This document shows, one piece after another, positions 11,229 to 24,423 of a stretch of 64,000 bases of DNA. Position 1 is the first letter of the stretch. Each line of letters opens with the position of its first letter. A program made the position numbers and the translations under genes. The notes beneath the pieces were generated by a model that did no database searches, was not told the origin of the DNA, and saw only the letters and a list, made by a program, of their open reading frames with translations. Source of the stretch: Multifurca ochricompacta (taxonomy: Eukaryota > Basidiomycota > Agaricomycetes > Russulales > Russulaceae); the NCBI GenBank assembly GCA_022496185.1, contig WTXG01000076.1:93947-157946 (forward strand). Direction: 5' to 3'.

Positions 11229-14200
11229 TTAGTTGACCGCGAGTCCTTCCACGGCCTTTCCTTCCGTGCCCGCCACCACATCACCATCATCTTCTTTGTT
11301 GTGCCCATTCTCCTTCTCCTTCTCCTTCTCCTTCTCCTTCTTTTCCTCTCCGTCCTTCTCTTGCTCATAATTACGCAAACGCATCTCAACAAGAAACTCC
11401 GTATCACGAATCGTCTGAGACCACCGCGCGAGCGCTCCAGATCCCGTCAAACCGAGTCGGATGATCCCCACCAAAGCGAATATGCCAGGGTAAACGTGCA
11501 TAACTAGGAAAAGAAAAAAAAAATAATGAATCAGTAGGGAGGGGGAGTGTAACAGAAAAAAACCAAATTCGTGGAACACGGAGAAAGAGAGAGAGGAGAA
11601 AAGACTTACATATGAAGCGCTGGTCGACCTGCAAGGAACTAACATACCGTACAATGGCGACAGCGGTAGGTGGCAATCCTAGCATTCCGACGAGTCCGGC
11701 GAGGAGCGGCGCGATAACTTCAACAGTAGCGCTGAGCGGTTCCGGATTTGTCCATCCGTGCGCTTTAATCTACCAGACAAGAAGGAGGGGGGAGGAAGGG
11801 GGGGGGAAAGAAAAAGTCGCACTTAAGGGGAAAACGTAACAAGTTTAAAAAAAGCAAGTTGACTCACATGATTGAAACCCGTCGTGATACGATTCAGCGG
11901 GCGTAAGCGATGCGCGTGAAGTACGATCTTCGCGTAGATGATTCCCAATGCCCACATATCCACCGCACGCACGTTGGGCACCAAATCCGGATTCAACAAC
12001 AGACGGATGGGCATGATAAGGTACAGCTCCACCACAAGACCGATAAGAGTTGGGATGACGATGCCGACGAAGAAATGATGTACGATATCTTGGCCAGCCA
12101 GAGAACGGTCCGCTTAAGAAAGTATAAAGGCCAATTTCCACGCGCCTCATCCGCACTGCGTCGTTGACGTCTCTTTTCCATTCGTTCGATGGCGTGACCG
12201 ACCACCCAACAGCCCCAGAGCGCATAAAAACCAACGAGAAAAGAGTATCCGTCGTGCATTTGCCTTTTGGTGAAAAGGTTGAACACTCCGCGGCCAAGCA
12301 GGACAGGCACAGTCACAGAGGCGGTGACAAAGAGACAGCCAATAACCCAGAGTGCGAAGATGAGCAGACCTATGCGGTGCTGGAAGTGAGGAGGGATATG
12401 AACCACGGTGTAGTCATCTTTTGGATTTCGCTTGGCCTTCTCTGCTTCAGCGTCTTGTATCTCAATCAGCATACGTGCCTCATCATCCACAGGCAGGCCG
12501 TCGGCGTCGACCCTGGCTGTAGCGCGCATGTCTCGAGGTACCGCGACGTTGTCACTGTTAGGTACCCGGCGATAACTTCCATGGGAACGCGGCTCGCTTT
12601 CTGCGGCTTTACTGCCCGAGTCTTGAAAAGGGAACCAGCTCGGGTGGGAGGGCTCTCGCTCCTCTTCCGGATGACGCCCACCGAACATGTATGACGTGAG
12701 ACGAAGCCAAGCGCAGAGATACTTCCAAATCTTGATTGACGTCTTGCGGAGTACCTTCCTGGGCCGGAAAAAGCGCAGCGTGTATGGTAAAAGAATGTGG
12801 AGGAACAGGAGGTCAATGGGGATGTCGGATAAAGGCTCACTATATAACACTAGTTTCAACTCGTTAAACTTATAGGGAAGACATAGGGACGCACCGAGGT
12901 TTCCAACGAAGAGGTAGCACCAAACCCCTTCCCAATCGCATAAGTCCTCCAATAGATCCCACACCGCAGGCGACCACCAAGCCATACATGATCGCGCTCA
13001 CTGAAAGCTTGCGGAGTTGTACCAATGCGGGCGGTCGAGAATGTCACGAATAGGGTGAAAATTCTGGTCAGACGGGTCTTTGATGAACCACATTGCTCCG
13101 GGGCGCATGATCGTGCGGCAGCCTGCTAATAAGATCGCAAATTGATACCTTTAAAATAAATAAAAATAAAAATCGACGAAAATAAAAACAAAAAAAAAGT
13201 AAGAAACGACGAACATGAACATTGTGCCAACGACCCAGTGATAGAAGATTGCGGTCAAGGGCGCATATTGAAAAAACGCGATCCGAGATTCAAGGCTCGC
13301 TTCAGGGAAAAGCCAGATAGAACACAAGTCGAGGTTGATACCACACCCTAACGGGAATAAAACCAATTCTACAATGATGAACGTTGCTACCTAAAAAAAC
13401 GATTTTTTTTTTTTCTTAGTTAGGGGGTTCGGTGAAAGTAAAAAAAAAGGTAAAACTAGCCTTGACCACGAGCAACTGTTGCCGTACTGCGCTCCTTACT
13501 GCTCTCCCAGCGCTCTTCACAGTCCCAACCGTAAAAATGTTGAGGTAAAACGCGATCAAAAGGCCAATAACAGCATAGCCAAGTGCAATAGCAAAGACTC
13601 TCTCCCCAGTTCCGTCCCCGAGAGCCAGTTTTGTCCAACCAGTCGCGACTTGATACGAATTTATCCTGACTTGTTTGCCCAAGGCTTCCAGGTACGGTTC
13701 TACCGTTAAGACGACAGGGTGGTTAGACTCCAAGATGCGATCAATGATGGACGGAGTCGGATCAGAGCGTGGCTCGGGCGCAAGTTTTGAGGGAAGAGAA
13801 ACGAGATATTGGGTTGCCTTATCCCAAGGAAGGCCAACGATACTCTCTCGCTGCAACGCGATCAGCGAAAAGTCATCCATCATGAGAACAGGCGGCCGAA
13901 AGCTTACTGTTCTTGCAACAAATTGCGCAGACTTCTCAAGAGTATCATCTGTAATGACTCGTGAAAGGGCCCAGAGCGCAGTATCGAGGAACCCATGAAA
14001 CAGACGGGTCATGGATGGGAGAATCGCGTAACCAGCCACGAAAAAAATTGTGTCAACCACGGGATCTGTCACAATGCGAATAACTCTTATAGGCCAGTGA
14101 AGCACTTGAAGCGCGCGCCTTGGGTCGAGCTACCCGAAAAAAAAAAAAAAAATAAGCCCAAGTTGTAAAGGAGAAACGACAAGTATGAGACTTACAGAGA

Positions 14201-17200
14201 GTAAGGCGGTTGACTTGCCAAACGTAAACGGTAACCAGATGCCCAGTCCGACCGCTGTATCGAGCACGAAGATCATCAAGGCAGCCTGAAGGGTTGACTT
14301 TGAGTACATGACATCGTCTGAGAGTTCAGGGGGCATACATTCTGCGCAACGACATAGAGTGGACCTCTCATACCGATAGCTATTTGAAGGGAGAGGTAAC
14401 CCTTGTCAGTGAACTCAAATTCATAAATAAGAAGCGAAAAGATGGCTTGCCTTCAAGAGCGCCCTCCATATCATCCTCAACGACCATGTCTTCATCAGCA
14501 AGCTGTGCTGCCAGGGCCGCATCATCCACCTCCTCACCCTCAGCGTCCTCACCATCGCCATCGTCATCAGCTTCAGCAACTAAGCCCTCCTCGTCTGCCA
14601 CGTCCGCGTCCCGACCGTCATCCCATTCAGGGCCCCAGGCTATGCGCCTCGGTCCACGTCGGGCGGCACCTCGTGGTTCCATGGGATCCTCAACCTCATC
14701 GTCAGAATCTGCCAACAATCCCGGAAGATCTCCTTCGTCCTCATCCTCGTCCTCATCCTCTTTATCTGAGGGTTGACCCATGGCGGGTTCTTCGCTGAAA
14801 AAGTGTGCCACATCTCGCTCGAGCTCCCGAGGATCCATCTCCTCTGTATCACGGCTGACTTCTTCACCTACTTTCTCAGCGCCATCGAAGTAACCTTGCC
14901 TAGTCGAACCCTCCAGAAACTCTTCCGGAGGATGGTAAGTTGCGAGGTTTGGCGACGTGAGTGGCGTGCTCTCCCTGCTACTGGCGAGTGGAAGGGAAGA
15001 CGGACTTGCTATCGGCGTCGGTGGCCGTCTAGGCAAATGAATACCACGGTGAGCAGCTTCTAATTGTGGGTGAGGAGGTGGACGTCTAAATGAAGGCGTG
15101 GGTACCGGGTGATGAGGGGACGTGGACCCAGCAGGTGGCGAAGATAGGCCTTGCGAAGTGGTAGGGAAAGTGGTTGCTACCGGAGTAATGGGGAAAGGAA
15201 GCGGTTTCGGAGGAATATGCGGAAACACATGATTATCACCGCCTTCAGTGGGAGAAAATGCGAAAGGCCTCATGTCTACTTGCGATCGTGTTCGTTGGCG
15301 TACACGGCGCGAACTCCCACCGTCGTCGTCGGGAGAAGCAAAGGGAGGAGAGCTGATTGTAAAAGAGCGTTCCGACCTGGAACCTTCAGCCCTTAATCTT
15401 TTGTGGGCTGTAAGTAACGATAGTCCATCGTCAGCTGCGCTCGGATGGGATGGCGTTTGGGACAGCGCAGTGAGAGCAGGTAACCGGCTTATCAACCTCG
15501 GCGCAGGAGGTGGTGTCCAAATGCCATTCCGATCGTGCCCTGCGTACAGATCCTCGAGCGATATCCCAGAAAGCTCGGGGGGAAGTTGCAGATTCCCAAG
15601 GCCATCCTGCTCTGCCTCGTCGCGGAAGCGTTCCCAAAGCACACGCCGCCTTGCCCGCCACCGCCAGGCATCATCGGCAGCATGTCCAAGCCATTCAGTC
15701 CAATCTTCTGGGGCAGCCATTCCCATTCTACGTGTGAAAAGCCTGCTGAGGCGGAAGATGAAAATCCTTCCTTTCGGTAACCTCAGCCTGATTAATTAGT
15801 TCCCATGGATCCACCTCTGCCACAATGCCATATGGGGAGAACATGAGATCGATGTTGAATCGAGTCATCTCAAAACGCTCAAAATCATAGAGGGACCAGG
15901 TCTGGGAGTCAGGAATGCCCCAGCCAACGCGTTTCTGCTTGAGGGTAGCTAGAATACTTAATGTGTTGTTGACCGAAAAAGCAGAAGGGCCGCCTTGATG
16001 ATGGATCGGCTCCTCAAAGTCTGTCGCCTTTGCCTTTCCTTTGCCTCTTACAAATCATCGTTGTCGTTGCTAGGACCTTTCACCCGGAACGATGACTCGG
16101 GGTCGTCGGCCAGCGGCTTGATCCTCGAACCTCTCCAAAAGGTTGTTGTTTGCAAGGGCCAAAGAACGGCGTTTCTCAGCTGCTAGAAGCCTTTCTTGCC
16201 GCGCCTGGAAGTAGGATGGGTTCTGATCATCTTTGGTGGACTGCGGGACTGCATTGCTTGGCCCTGCCGCATCGTTTGGGAAGGATGCAGTCCGATTCAG
16301 CTGGGCGGTTTGAAGACCGCCGTTTGTGGCACGTAGCTCTTGTGCCCGTCGAGATGGGGGTCGCAAGGGTAAATCTCGAATTGGCCGATCTGGGTGTCGT
16401 CTACTCGGATCTAGCTCGTGTTCATGCGAGTTCCTTCTCTCGCACGGCGTAAGCGTTCTGCTTCAGCTTGCTGTTGCCGACGCAACTGATTGTCGCGCTC
16501 CATTAATACGGCCCTGGCCTGCTCGCGGATACGTTGCTGTTGCCTTTCACGCTCCCCCTCGCGTTCTTGCTCTGCTTCACGCTCAGCTGCGATTGCAGGG
16601 TCGCCTTCTTCAAAGACGCCAGGGCGTGCATTCTGAGATATCCACTCGCGCAGAAGAAAGACGGCGATGAAGACAAGGACAATGAGGGTGGCGATGATCT
16701 GACCGGTGAATATATCTGCTGACACAGTGCGGAGCAGGGGATGTGCAAGAAGCGCATTCAGCGGGGAATTGTCAGTATCATTGGAAGAAGACTGAAGGGG
16801 TGCGTTGGTTGCAGTAGAGTTGAATTGAGAACGCGAGGTGAGATTGTAAAAGAAGAACGAGGATGATGGTGACGATGAACGAGGACGCGCACTAATCCAC
16901 CAAGCGCTACAAAAAACATTGTCAAGAGGAGAGGAAATTATTCTGGAATCAAGGTGGTCACATACGTGGAATTACCCATTGCAAAGTACATTCTCCAAGT
17001 CCAAACCGTTATCCAGGGGAGGACGGCAAGCCACACAAAGGATACGATGATAGCCCGAATACAAAACAAAATGGCAAAGAGAACCTGCTGGGCGAATTTG
17101 CGGAGCAGGAGTATCACGGGTAGACGCATGGGCATATCTTCTGCGTAGACTGCAAAAGGTGTGTCAGTTTTGATGATGACGCAGAACCGGATTCATGAGG

Positions 17201-17541
17201 GGAGCCAATTATGAAAAAAATTTAAATTTACCCTTAGTGAACGAATACGGATACTTGCATACGTCGCATGTTTTTTTCTTGCTGTGTGATAGCCATGTTG
17301 TTAAGCTAAGCGGAGGATGAGCATATACCGAAGGGAATGAGCGGGATCAAGAGGACAAACCAATCTTGGTGGATGTAACGGATCGTGCCGGAACATTTAC
17401 AGGGTGAAAGAGAGGTTGATCGGGCTCTGCAGGCGCGCTGCAAATTCTGCAAGTATCTTGGTCGTTGTCCGGTTCAGCTAGCGATCTTATGAGGGTGTCA
17501 TTTTCGGGTTGAGGTTGAGTGTTCGGACTGCCGTCTGTCAT
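11229..17541 (-). CDS. SSM4: Doa10/Ssm4 (MARCH6-type) ERAD ubiquitin ligase
   Basis: Polytopic ER/inner-nuclear-membrane RING-CH ligase that degrades misfolded and short-lived proteins. The first exon starts MTDGSPNTQPQPEND and contains CRICSAPAEPDQPLFHP. The following CKCSGTIRYIHQD, the intron-split C/LTTWLSHSKKK and CDVCKYPYSFTK complete the RING-CH. YAEDMPMRLPVILLL and a first membrane pair follow (16940-17140). More membrane segments occur at 16640-16720, 13150-14340 and 11400-12990. A long, probably disordered cytosolic loop of about 430 residues with acidic runs lies at 14400-15720. The tail ends in an EKEKEKEKE repeat before the stop at 11229. Between HP and CKC the frame requires one more C (run at 17402-17404); another shift is likely near 16430. 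Exons in the loop are approximate. Confidence 0.88.
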
Positions 17542-18813
17542 GTTATTGGGGTTTTATATGCAAAGTTGAAAAATAACTGTGCGCGTTATAAACGCAACGC
17601 AACGTCAGTGTCGTGGCGAGAAGGGAAAGTCCTGATGTTGTGGGTGTTAATGTAATGTAGTACAGTACCAAGTACAGAGGTGAGTGAGTGAGTGTACCGT
17701 ACCAAGCTTGGGCTTGGGCTGCAGCTGCCGCGTTGGTTGGCTGAGTAGCTGACAAATCATTTTAATTATATATTTAATTATTAATTTTATTATTATTATT
17801 ATTATGATTATGATATTGTTGTCCTTTGCTGCCCCCTTGCTTTTTGTATGAAATGAAATGATACGATAGTATGTCTGGTCTGATGGTCTGATGGTCGGGG
17901 GGGGAGGGGGGGGAGGAATAGAAGAAGGCACACACGCACACGCAACGCACAGGCACCCGGTACCTGGTTTATCTGTCCTGTCATCTTGTGTCCTGTCCTC
18001 CACGATCAGGGTCCACTAGTGATGTCAGAGTTGATCTTTACACACACACACACACACACATAACACCTGTGACCATGACACGAAACTAACCCCCCTTCCA
18101 TCATCGTCAATGTTCATCTCATGAAAGCAAAGCGCAAAGCAGTCCCTGGGAAACCTTGGAAATCCCCTCTGCCGGCGGTCTTGGCACGCAAATACAAATT
18201 AAACAACTGAAAAACTGATGAATTACCCCCTCTAACCCCCCCAGGTAACACATTCTTCCCTTCTCCCCTCCCCTTCCCCCTTCACTCCTCCACATTTATT
18301 TTTGGGTGGGTAAAGGGGGAATGGAGAGGGGGGGGGGAGGGGGAGTGGTCACCCACTTCGAGGCAGGGACACCTCGGCAAGAGCCGACGCTACCACGTTA
18401 GAGAGAGAGAGAAAGCACAAAACACAAAACACAACAGACGACGCCGCTTGCGCGCCCGCAAAATCAGTACTGCCAGCGAAGTACGATTACTACACGAGCA
18501 CTTCATTTTTCTTTTTCTTTTTTCTTCTTTTTAAAAGGCTTTATTGAAAAAGAAAGAAAGAATTCTGAGGCGACGACACACTCACTACCTTTGTCCGTCC
18601 CTCTTCTCTTCTACCGACTCTTCGACTATGGCCAACCCCATATACCGAAACCCCGCAACAATAACAATAACAATAACAACATCCTTCGCCACCATCCCCG
18701 TGTGCGTTAATATATAACCGTTCGTTCGAAAAAAAAAAAACAATATCATATAAGAGTGGCAAAGTTATTCCCGCAGAAGAGACATCGTCGCGCGGCATTC
18801 AAAAGCTCTTGTA
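17542..18813. other. Intergenic, DOA10 5' side to TFIIIC gene 3' side
   Basis: 1.27 kb with no convincing gene. It must hold the DOA10 promoter and the terminator of the TFIIIC gene. Contains a (CA)10 microsatellite at 18041-18060, G/C homopolymer-rich stretches (17897-17914, 18325-18345) and T-rich tracts near 18505-18535. Short open frames here are low complexity. Confidence 0.5.
18041..18060. repeat. (CA)n microsatellite
   Basis: Ten CA units in the DOA10 upstream region. Confidence 0.9.
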
Positions 18814-21800
18814 TCACCCAGCCGCGCCCAGTCGCTCGAAAGAGGTGCCTATACCCGAATCACCAGCATCGCCAATGCCCGAGCCCGAGCTCGAGCCCTC
18901 AATCATGCCCCCTCCTCCTCTTCCAAGGGAAGGTTCAGCTTCTACGCCCACTACGCCTGCCCTCTGCTCCTCTCTTTCCCTTCCCCTCTCCAATCGATAC
19001 GGTGACAAAGCGGTGGGGAGAAACGCTTTCCGCGCGCAACCCAAACAGGTGCGTACCATCGTGGTCGAGAGAATGAACGAGGTGACAGAACAGCGAGCTA
19101 AATTGCGGAGGGGGAGGAGAGAAAAATAAATTTATATAAAAATTTAAAAAAAAGGCGCATGTTTTTTTTTCAAATTCGATACGAGAGAATTGGATTTGAG
19201 AGAATATTGGATTTTGAGCACATGTACAAGCAGTCAGTCATCCATTAAATATAAAATAAAAAAAAAAAAACACTCACACCATCGATGACCTCTCGAACAT
19301 GCCGCAGTGGCAATGTCCGTCAAAGGAATCTCCAGACCGCAAGCAGGACATTGCTCCTGTGTGCCGCGCCCCCCCCTCCTAACGCCTCCTCCCAAGCCGT
19401 AGGAAACGACGTTGATATTTCATTAGCCAGTTTTTGTGCTTCGGCTGAGAGTTCCTGGGGTGTACCGGGTAACAGGCACTGAATGACAACCCGTAGAACA
19501 AAAGACAGATCGTCCCCTATCCAAAAAAAAAAAAAAAAAAGGTCGCACAGATGGACCAAAACGGGGGAGAACTGAAGCAGATAAAGAGGCTTACGGGTGA
19601 GAAGATCTATCGCAGAAGCGATCTCTTGAATGAGAGCTCCCAGTACGCGATGAGAGATGGCATTCAGCAGTCCACGAGCGATCGTCTCGTATTCCCTTTG
19701 AATCTCTGGATTTGAGGTCGACTTCTTCTAACACACACACGAAAACCCGGATTAGGTCGGAACGCCGCACGCACACGATCAAAAAAAAAACAAAAAAAAA
19801 ATAAGAGAGAGAGAGAGAGAGAGATTATACCCTTACCCAACAAAAGTCGGCAATCGCTAGCTTTAAACGAAGTCGGAGTAAAACGTCACTCCCAAACAGT
19901 CGACGGGTAATACCGTCACAAAACCTTCTTCTATAAGATGAACCAAAGCCAAAGCCAGATGAGGGATCGCCAAACAAAGTGGGTGGTGGTGGTGGTGGTA
20001 GTGGTGAATTCCAGAAAATCGCGCGCGCCCTCAGGATCTTGCAAGCCTGGTGGAGACGGGGATAAAGTCGCGTGAGAATATCGTCGTCATCACCATCATT
20101 TTCATCATCACCCTGACTCAGACGAAACAATAACGGTCGAAGAATGTGCATCGGCGCTGTGCCCGTGTCTAATCGAATTCACATCAATCAAAAAAAAAAA
20201 AATTCAAAACAGAAAAGTAAGAAAAAAAAAAAGACGTGCATGCTTTCGTCTCTGACGTGATTTGGGTGAGCATCCTCAGCACGGCGTCGTCGTCTCTGTC
20301 GTCTTCTGCGAGCATCTTGCTCACGACCAAAGTGCTGTTGTGTCTGGCTTCATGCTTGTAACTAAAGTCTGACAGTATGGACCTTCTGCAATAAGAGGAC
20401 AAGACATGAGACAAATATATATATATATATATTTAGCTTGATTTAGAAGAATGGGACTCACTCATGCGCCCAACTGACTATGGGAAAGCCCGCAAAAGAA
20501 ACCATACCACTGATTTGATTCATCTCAGCGTGAGGTACCACACCTCCATCTACCCGTAAGAAGACCCTTCGGGACACCGAGGATAGGCCGCTTGATGTGT
20601 AGTAATTATTAACGGGCCCTGTTAAACCTTCAGGGGGCTTAACGGTCGGGGAAGTGGAAACGTCGTAAATGACGTGGAAGCTCCCATCGACTAGGGACAA
20701 GACGATGATGTCGTGCTCGGGAGAGTATACGAGACCGGATGGAGGGTAAAACATGGAAGAACCCCTTGATATGCCCTGTCTGTGAAGTAAAAAGAAACGT
20801 AGCCCCGACCAAAGGCTTCCGCCTCCTCCGTCGCGCGCTTCAGTCCATAGATGGACGACGCCAGGTCTGAAAATAACGACGACGGGCTGGGGGGAGAGGA
20901 TGGGGGGGAAACGGGTTTCAGCTCTTGCGTTCGAAGACCTAAAATCGACATACATACATTCATATCCCTATCCCGAGGTTCGATGAAGGAGAGAGCCGTG
21001 ATCATACGGTCGTCGGCCTCGCATATCAAAGTCTTTGAGTGGCTTAAGCTCGTTGCAATTACTGGATCAGAGCCATATCGAGAGGCGGCCCTCGTTTCTA
21101 TGCTAATTGTTCTTGTGACTTGGATAGACCCCACGGTACCATCCGAAGTACAATAAACGAGAGCTGCCAGGCCTATACACGAGAATCGCAGAACAGCCAA
21201 AAATCAACCCCCCAAAAGTCAATGGATAATCCCTCCAGATGCAAAATCGCAAACTCACATTCATTCACTCTTGTCCTAGTCCATGGGAGCCAAGTAAGGT
21301 GAGTAACCCACTGTTCGCTAATGACGATTGTCTGAATATGTTCAAGATATTGACTAGGCCCTGAATCCCTCGTAAACCTAAACCAGCGACATCAATATCA
21401 AAAAGAAGAAAAGGAGTTCTCACTTGGGCCCATGGCTGCCTATATACCGTGCTTACCTCAGAAGGAGGACAGAACCTGCTTTATTCCCAACAGCCAAAAG
21501 AGATCCATCGAGGACGGAAGCGGGTACATTGTCAAAGTCTGGCTGTCGCGACCACGAGCAACCTATCATTTGATGTAGGATTGAGGCTTCCTAAAAAGGT
21601 ACAATCATGCAGGGCGTACAGACGACCTGTGACCGGAGGGCCTGTTGAAGACGGGAACCCCCACTGACGGTTCCAAGTGATTGTAGAAAGTGAGTGGCAT
21701 CTTGCAACTGAAAAGGCGTCAAAAATAAAATAAAAATAAAAATAAAATGGATCGAATGGCCCCAGAGTATCTGAGTTAATAATACCTTAACCCATTGTCC

Positions 21801-22544
21801 AGCCAACTGATTCCTGAGAGAACACCACAGGGACAGTTCCAAGTTTGTGCTGACGACGGCTAAAACACAGCTTTTTTTTTTTTTTTTGTTTGTTTGTTCG
21901 TTCCTTTTTTTGAGCTTTACAAATGGGGGAAATCGGTATGAACCCTCATACCCTGCATCTGCAGACAGAAAGCTGGGAGACGCTACGACGGCTTTGATAG
22001 AAACATCGAGAGATCCTGTCACCAGATTGTCCCAGTCTGTTTCGAAGGACTTGAATTTAATTCACTGCACTTTTCTCCGTGGCATCGCGAGAGAAAGTCC
22101 CTTTTACCTTGCGATTCCATTGGCCAGTGATAAAATGAGCGCCTATCAAGTTCCAGTACGGTCCTAAACCACCCGCACGCGTTAAAGCCACCAGGACTGT
22201 CCTTGAGCTTTGAAGCCGTGGTTGAAAAGGGACCATAAGAGTTGTTGACCCCAAAATCGGGGGTCTTGAAAAACGCGTTCGATTATTTTGCAACCCAAAA
22301 AAAAAAAAAAAATAGAAAAAGAAAAGAAACAGGAACAAATTGTATGCGGTGCGTGCAGAGAGAGAGAAATGAAAAAATAAGAATAAAAATTAAAATAAAA
22401 CAAAAATTTGCTGACCAGTATATACACAGCCGTCTTTGTTACAAATAATAATTGGCCATCCTCAGTCCATTGCAAGCAACTGATGGTGGGATGAGAAGCA
22501 GCCGCAGGAACGCTTGAGGCTGCGTAGATTGTTACGTGTTCCAT
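18814..22544 (-). CDS. TFIIIC delta-type subunit (GTF3C4/Sfc9/Tfc8 family)
   Basis: Subunit of the RNA polymerase III factor TFIIIC, which binds tRNA-gene promoters. Start at the ATG ending 22544: MEHVTIYAASSVPAAASHP, then ISCLQWTEDGQLLFVTKTAV and YILTPDFGVN, the delta N-terminal beta-propeller opening. A WD40-like body follows to about 20400, then a helical part (REYETIARGLLNAISHRVLG, LIQEIASAIDLLTR near 19600-19720). The C-terminal TFIIIC zinc finger is CPACGLEIPLTDIATAACSR, GHRWCE, an intron, then RCSVTSFILSTTMVRTCLGC. A Gly/Ser/Glu-rich tail ends at 18814. The paired Cys/His pattern and flanking residues match the family finger well, which also shows that an open plus-strand frame over 18756-19129 is a shadow. 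Introns are many and exact junctions in the propeller were not all resolved. Confidence 0.82.
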
Positions 22545-23482
22545 GTTTCGACTGACCGCGGATTTGCAGAAAAAAAAAAAAAAAATCAAAATCAATCAAA
22601 AACTCTTAAGGGGTTGAATAAGGGAGGGGAGGGGTGTGTGTGTGTGACCAGGGCTAAGGGGTTCACTTCCTACTGGAGGAACTGAGCGTCAGCTGTTGGT
22701 CGGAGCCCTCTTTACAAAGTGTTTTTGGAATGATAATTGATGATATTACTTTTTTGATGATGAACCAAAAAAGCCTGCCGAACGAACACACGTAAAAGTT
22801 GGGTCATGAGCCTGTGAGCCAGTGTGTTGTGTGTGTGTGTGATAACTATGGGAACACCGTACTTTGTTTGACTTTGAACTAATGAGCGGGCAAGCGGGGG
22901 GGGCGACGAGAGAAAATATGAAAATATTAGATGTTGATGTTTTATAATGATATGATGAAGGTTCGATTACCTACCGTATTGTTCACTATACTTACAAGTC
23001 GAATGCCCTGCCTGCCCCCCCACTTGTAACTACCACCACCAACGACGACTAAAAAGTGAACCCTTGTCGTGCTTTTTTATTTTTTTCTTTGCGGTCGAGT
23101 TTTGAACTCAGAGAGAGAGTCGAGCGCGGTAACAAGTTAACGGTAGCGATAACGGCAACAGCAACGGCAACGGCAAAGACAACGACAAAACGACAACTTG
23201 GACCCCCTGACCTAGTTAGCGCAAAAAAAAAAAAGAAAACGTAAACGGGACAACACGCAACCAAACCCCCTTCCCCCTCCCTCCGTGCCTGATCGGGGGG
23301 GAGGGGGATGGAGATGGAGATGGGGGAATACACGAAACACGAAACCCCGCTCATAGTCTCGTAGCGTAAAGAGCAGAAACCAGAACAGAACAGACTTTGA
23401 TGAGCCACTCAACCGTGGGGCCTGTCTGTCCTACTACTACTACTACTACTACTAAAACCCCATTCAAAGCGAGGACAAGACC
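22545..23482. promoter_or_regulatory. Divergent intergenic region, TFIIIC gene and Apc13-like gene
   Basis: 938 bp between divergent start codons. It holds (GT)n tracts at 22633-22646 and 22829-22840, CAA/CGG-rich repeats at 23143-23190 and a CTA-triplet run at 23430-23454 just before the plus-strand gene. No coding signal; open frames follow the repeats. Confidence 0.5.
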
Positions 23483-24308
23483 ATGACCGTACGCACACTC
23501 AATCCTTCCTTACCTACTGGAACATGTTTAAAAAACTTATCAATGAGCCACAACAAGGATCTCACTTATTGCTATCTTCACATGACTGAGAATGACCTGA
23601 AGGTATTAGACACGATCGGAACGCCGGAGTACCTAAAGGGAAATTTATCTGATAGTGGTTCGTTTCCTCTTCGCGAGCCGTTGCTGTATTGAAGCGAGAG
23701 CCACCTCCCCCCCCCCAACAGAAATGGATATCCCGGCTCACATGATCCCACCCAATCCAGACGATTCAGACAGTTCGTATCGTGTTTCGTTTTCAAAAGA
23801 GATTTTTTTTCTGATGGTTCAAATACCGCTCCTTCCCCCCTTAAAAAAAAAAAAAAAAGTACTGCCTTCGCATATCCATCCATCTTATCCTTATGGCAAC
23901 CCCACCAACATCAAGCACCCGGCAGCTCGTCCACGCGTGCCTTACGACCCAACCTCGCGTGCTTTATTCGAAGATATGGGATACGCCGGTGGAGGTGTCA
24001 ACGGTACCCTCAGATGGAAAGACCTCGCACTTGACATCCTCTTGCCCATCGATAAAGAAAAAGAAGAGGCGGAGAAAGCAGCTCACGCTCGGAAAATGGC
24101 TAGTGGCGCTACCGCAAACCAGTATCAGCCTGCTTCTCAACAACTGGAAACAACTGAAGAAGGGGACGCTGATGACGAGAATGAAAATGATGAAAATGAT
24201 GATGACGAGATACCGGAGGAGGGCGAAGGTGAAGGTGAAGGTGAAGGTGAAGGTGAGGGTGAGGGTGAGGGTGGGGCCGGGACCAGTTATGAAGATGAAG
24301 ATGAATAA
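23483..24308 (+). CDS. Short acidic protein, possible APC/C subunit 13 (Apc13/Swm1)
   Basis: If correct, a small structural subunit of the anaphase-promoting complex. Three exons fit: from 23483 to a donor at about 23658, one starting at 23722 (phase 1), and a last one from about 23861 to the TAA at 24306. The spliced middle reads DTIGTPEYLKGNLSDSEMDI then PAHMIPPNPDDSDS, resembling the D-x-LP-x-D-D-I-x-P...LP core of Apc13. Near residue 115 is LRWKDLALDIL, resembling the W-x-DLAL block that closes plant and animal Apc13. The tail is Asp/Glu-rich and ends with a GEGEGEGE run coded by GGTGAA repeats. Apc13 is normally shorter and poorly conserved, so the call rests on two short motifs. The gene itself is likely real. 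Confidence 0.5.
24225..24273 (+). repeat. GGTGAA/GGTGAG hexamer repeat
   Basis: Tandem hexamers encode alternating Gly-Glu near the C-terminus of the Apc13-like protein. Length polymorphism is likely. Confidence 0.85.
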
Positions 24309-24423
24309 ACCCCGAGCGCGTTCCTACGTGTCCGTTCCGCCGCCATACACACACATACTCTCACACACACTACAACAACATGAATTGTAAATCTTTTGAA
24401 AAAAAAAATACAATACCATACTG

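Noticed and set aside
14384..14798. Plus-strand Ser-rich and His/Pro-rich open frames
   Set aside because: Shadows of the acidic loop of the Doa10 gene on the other strand.
18756..19129. Plus-strand open frames with Pro/Ser-rich product over the TFIIIC gene end
   Set aside because: The minus strand here codes the conserved TFIIIC zinc finger (RCSVTSFILSTT...CLGC), so the plus frames are shadows.
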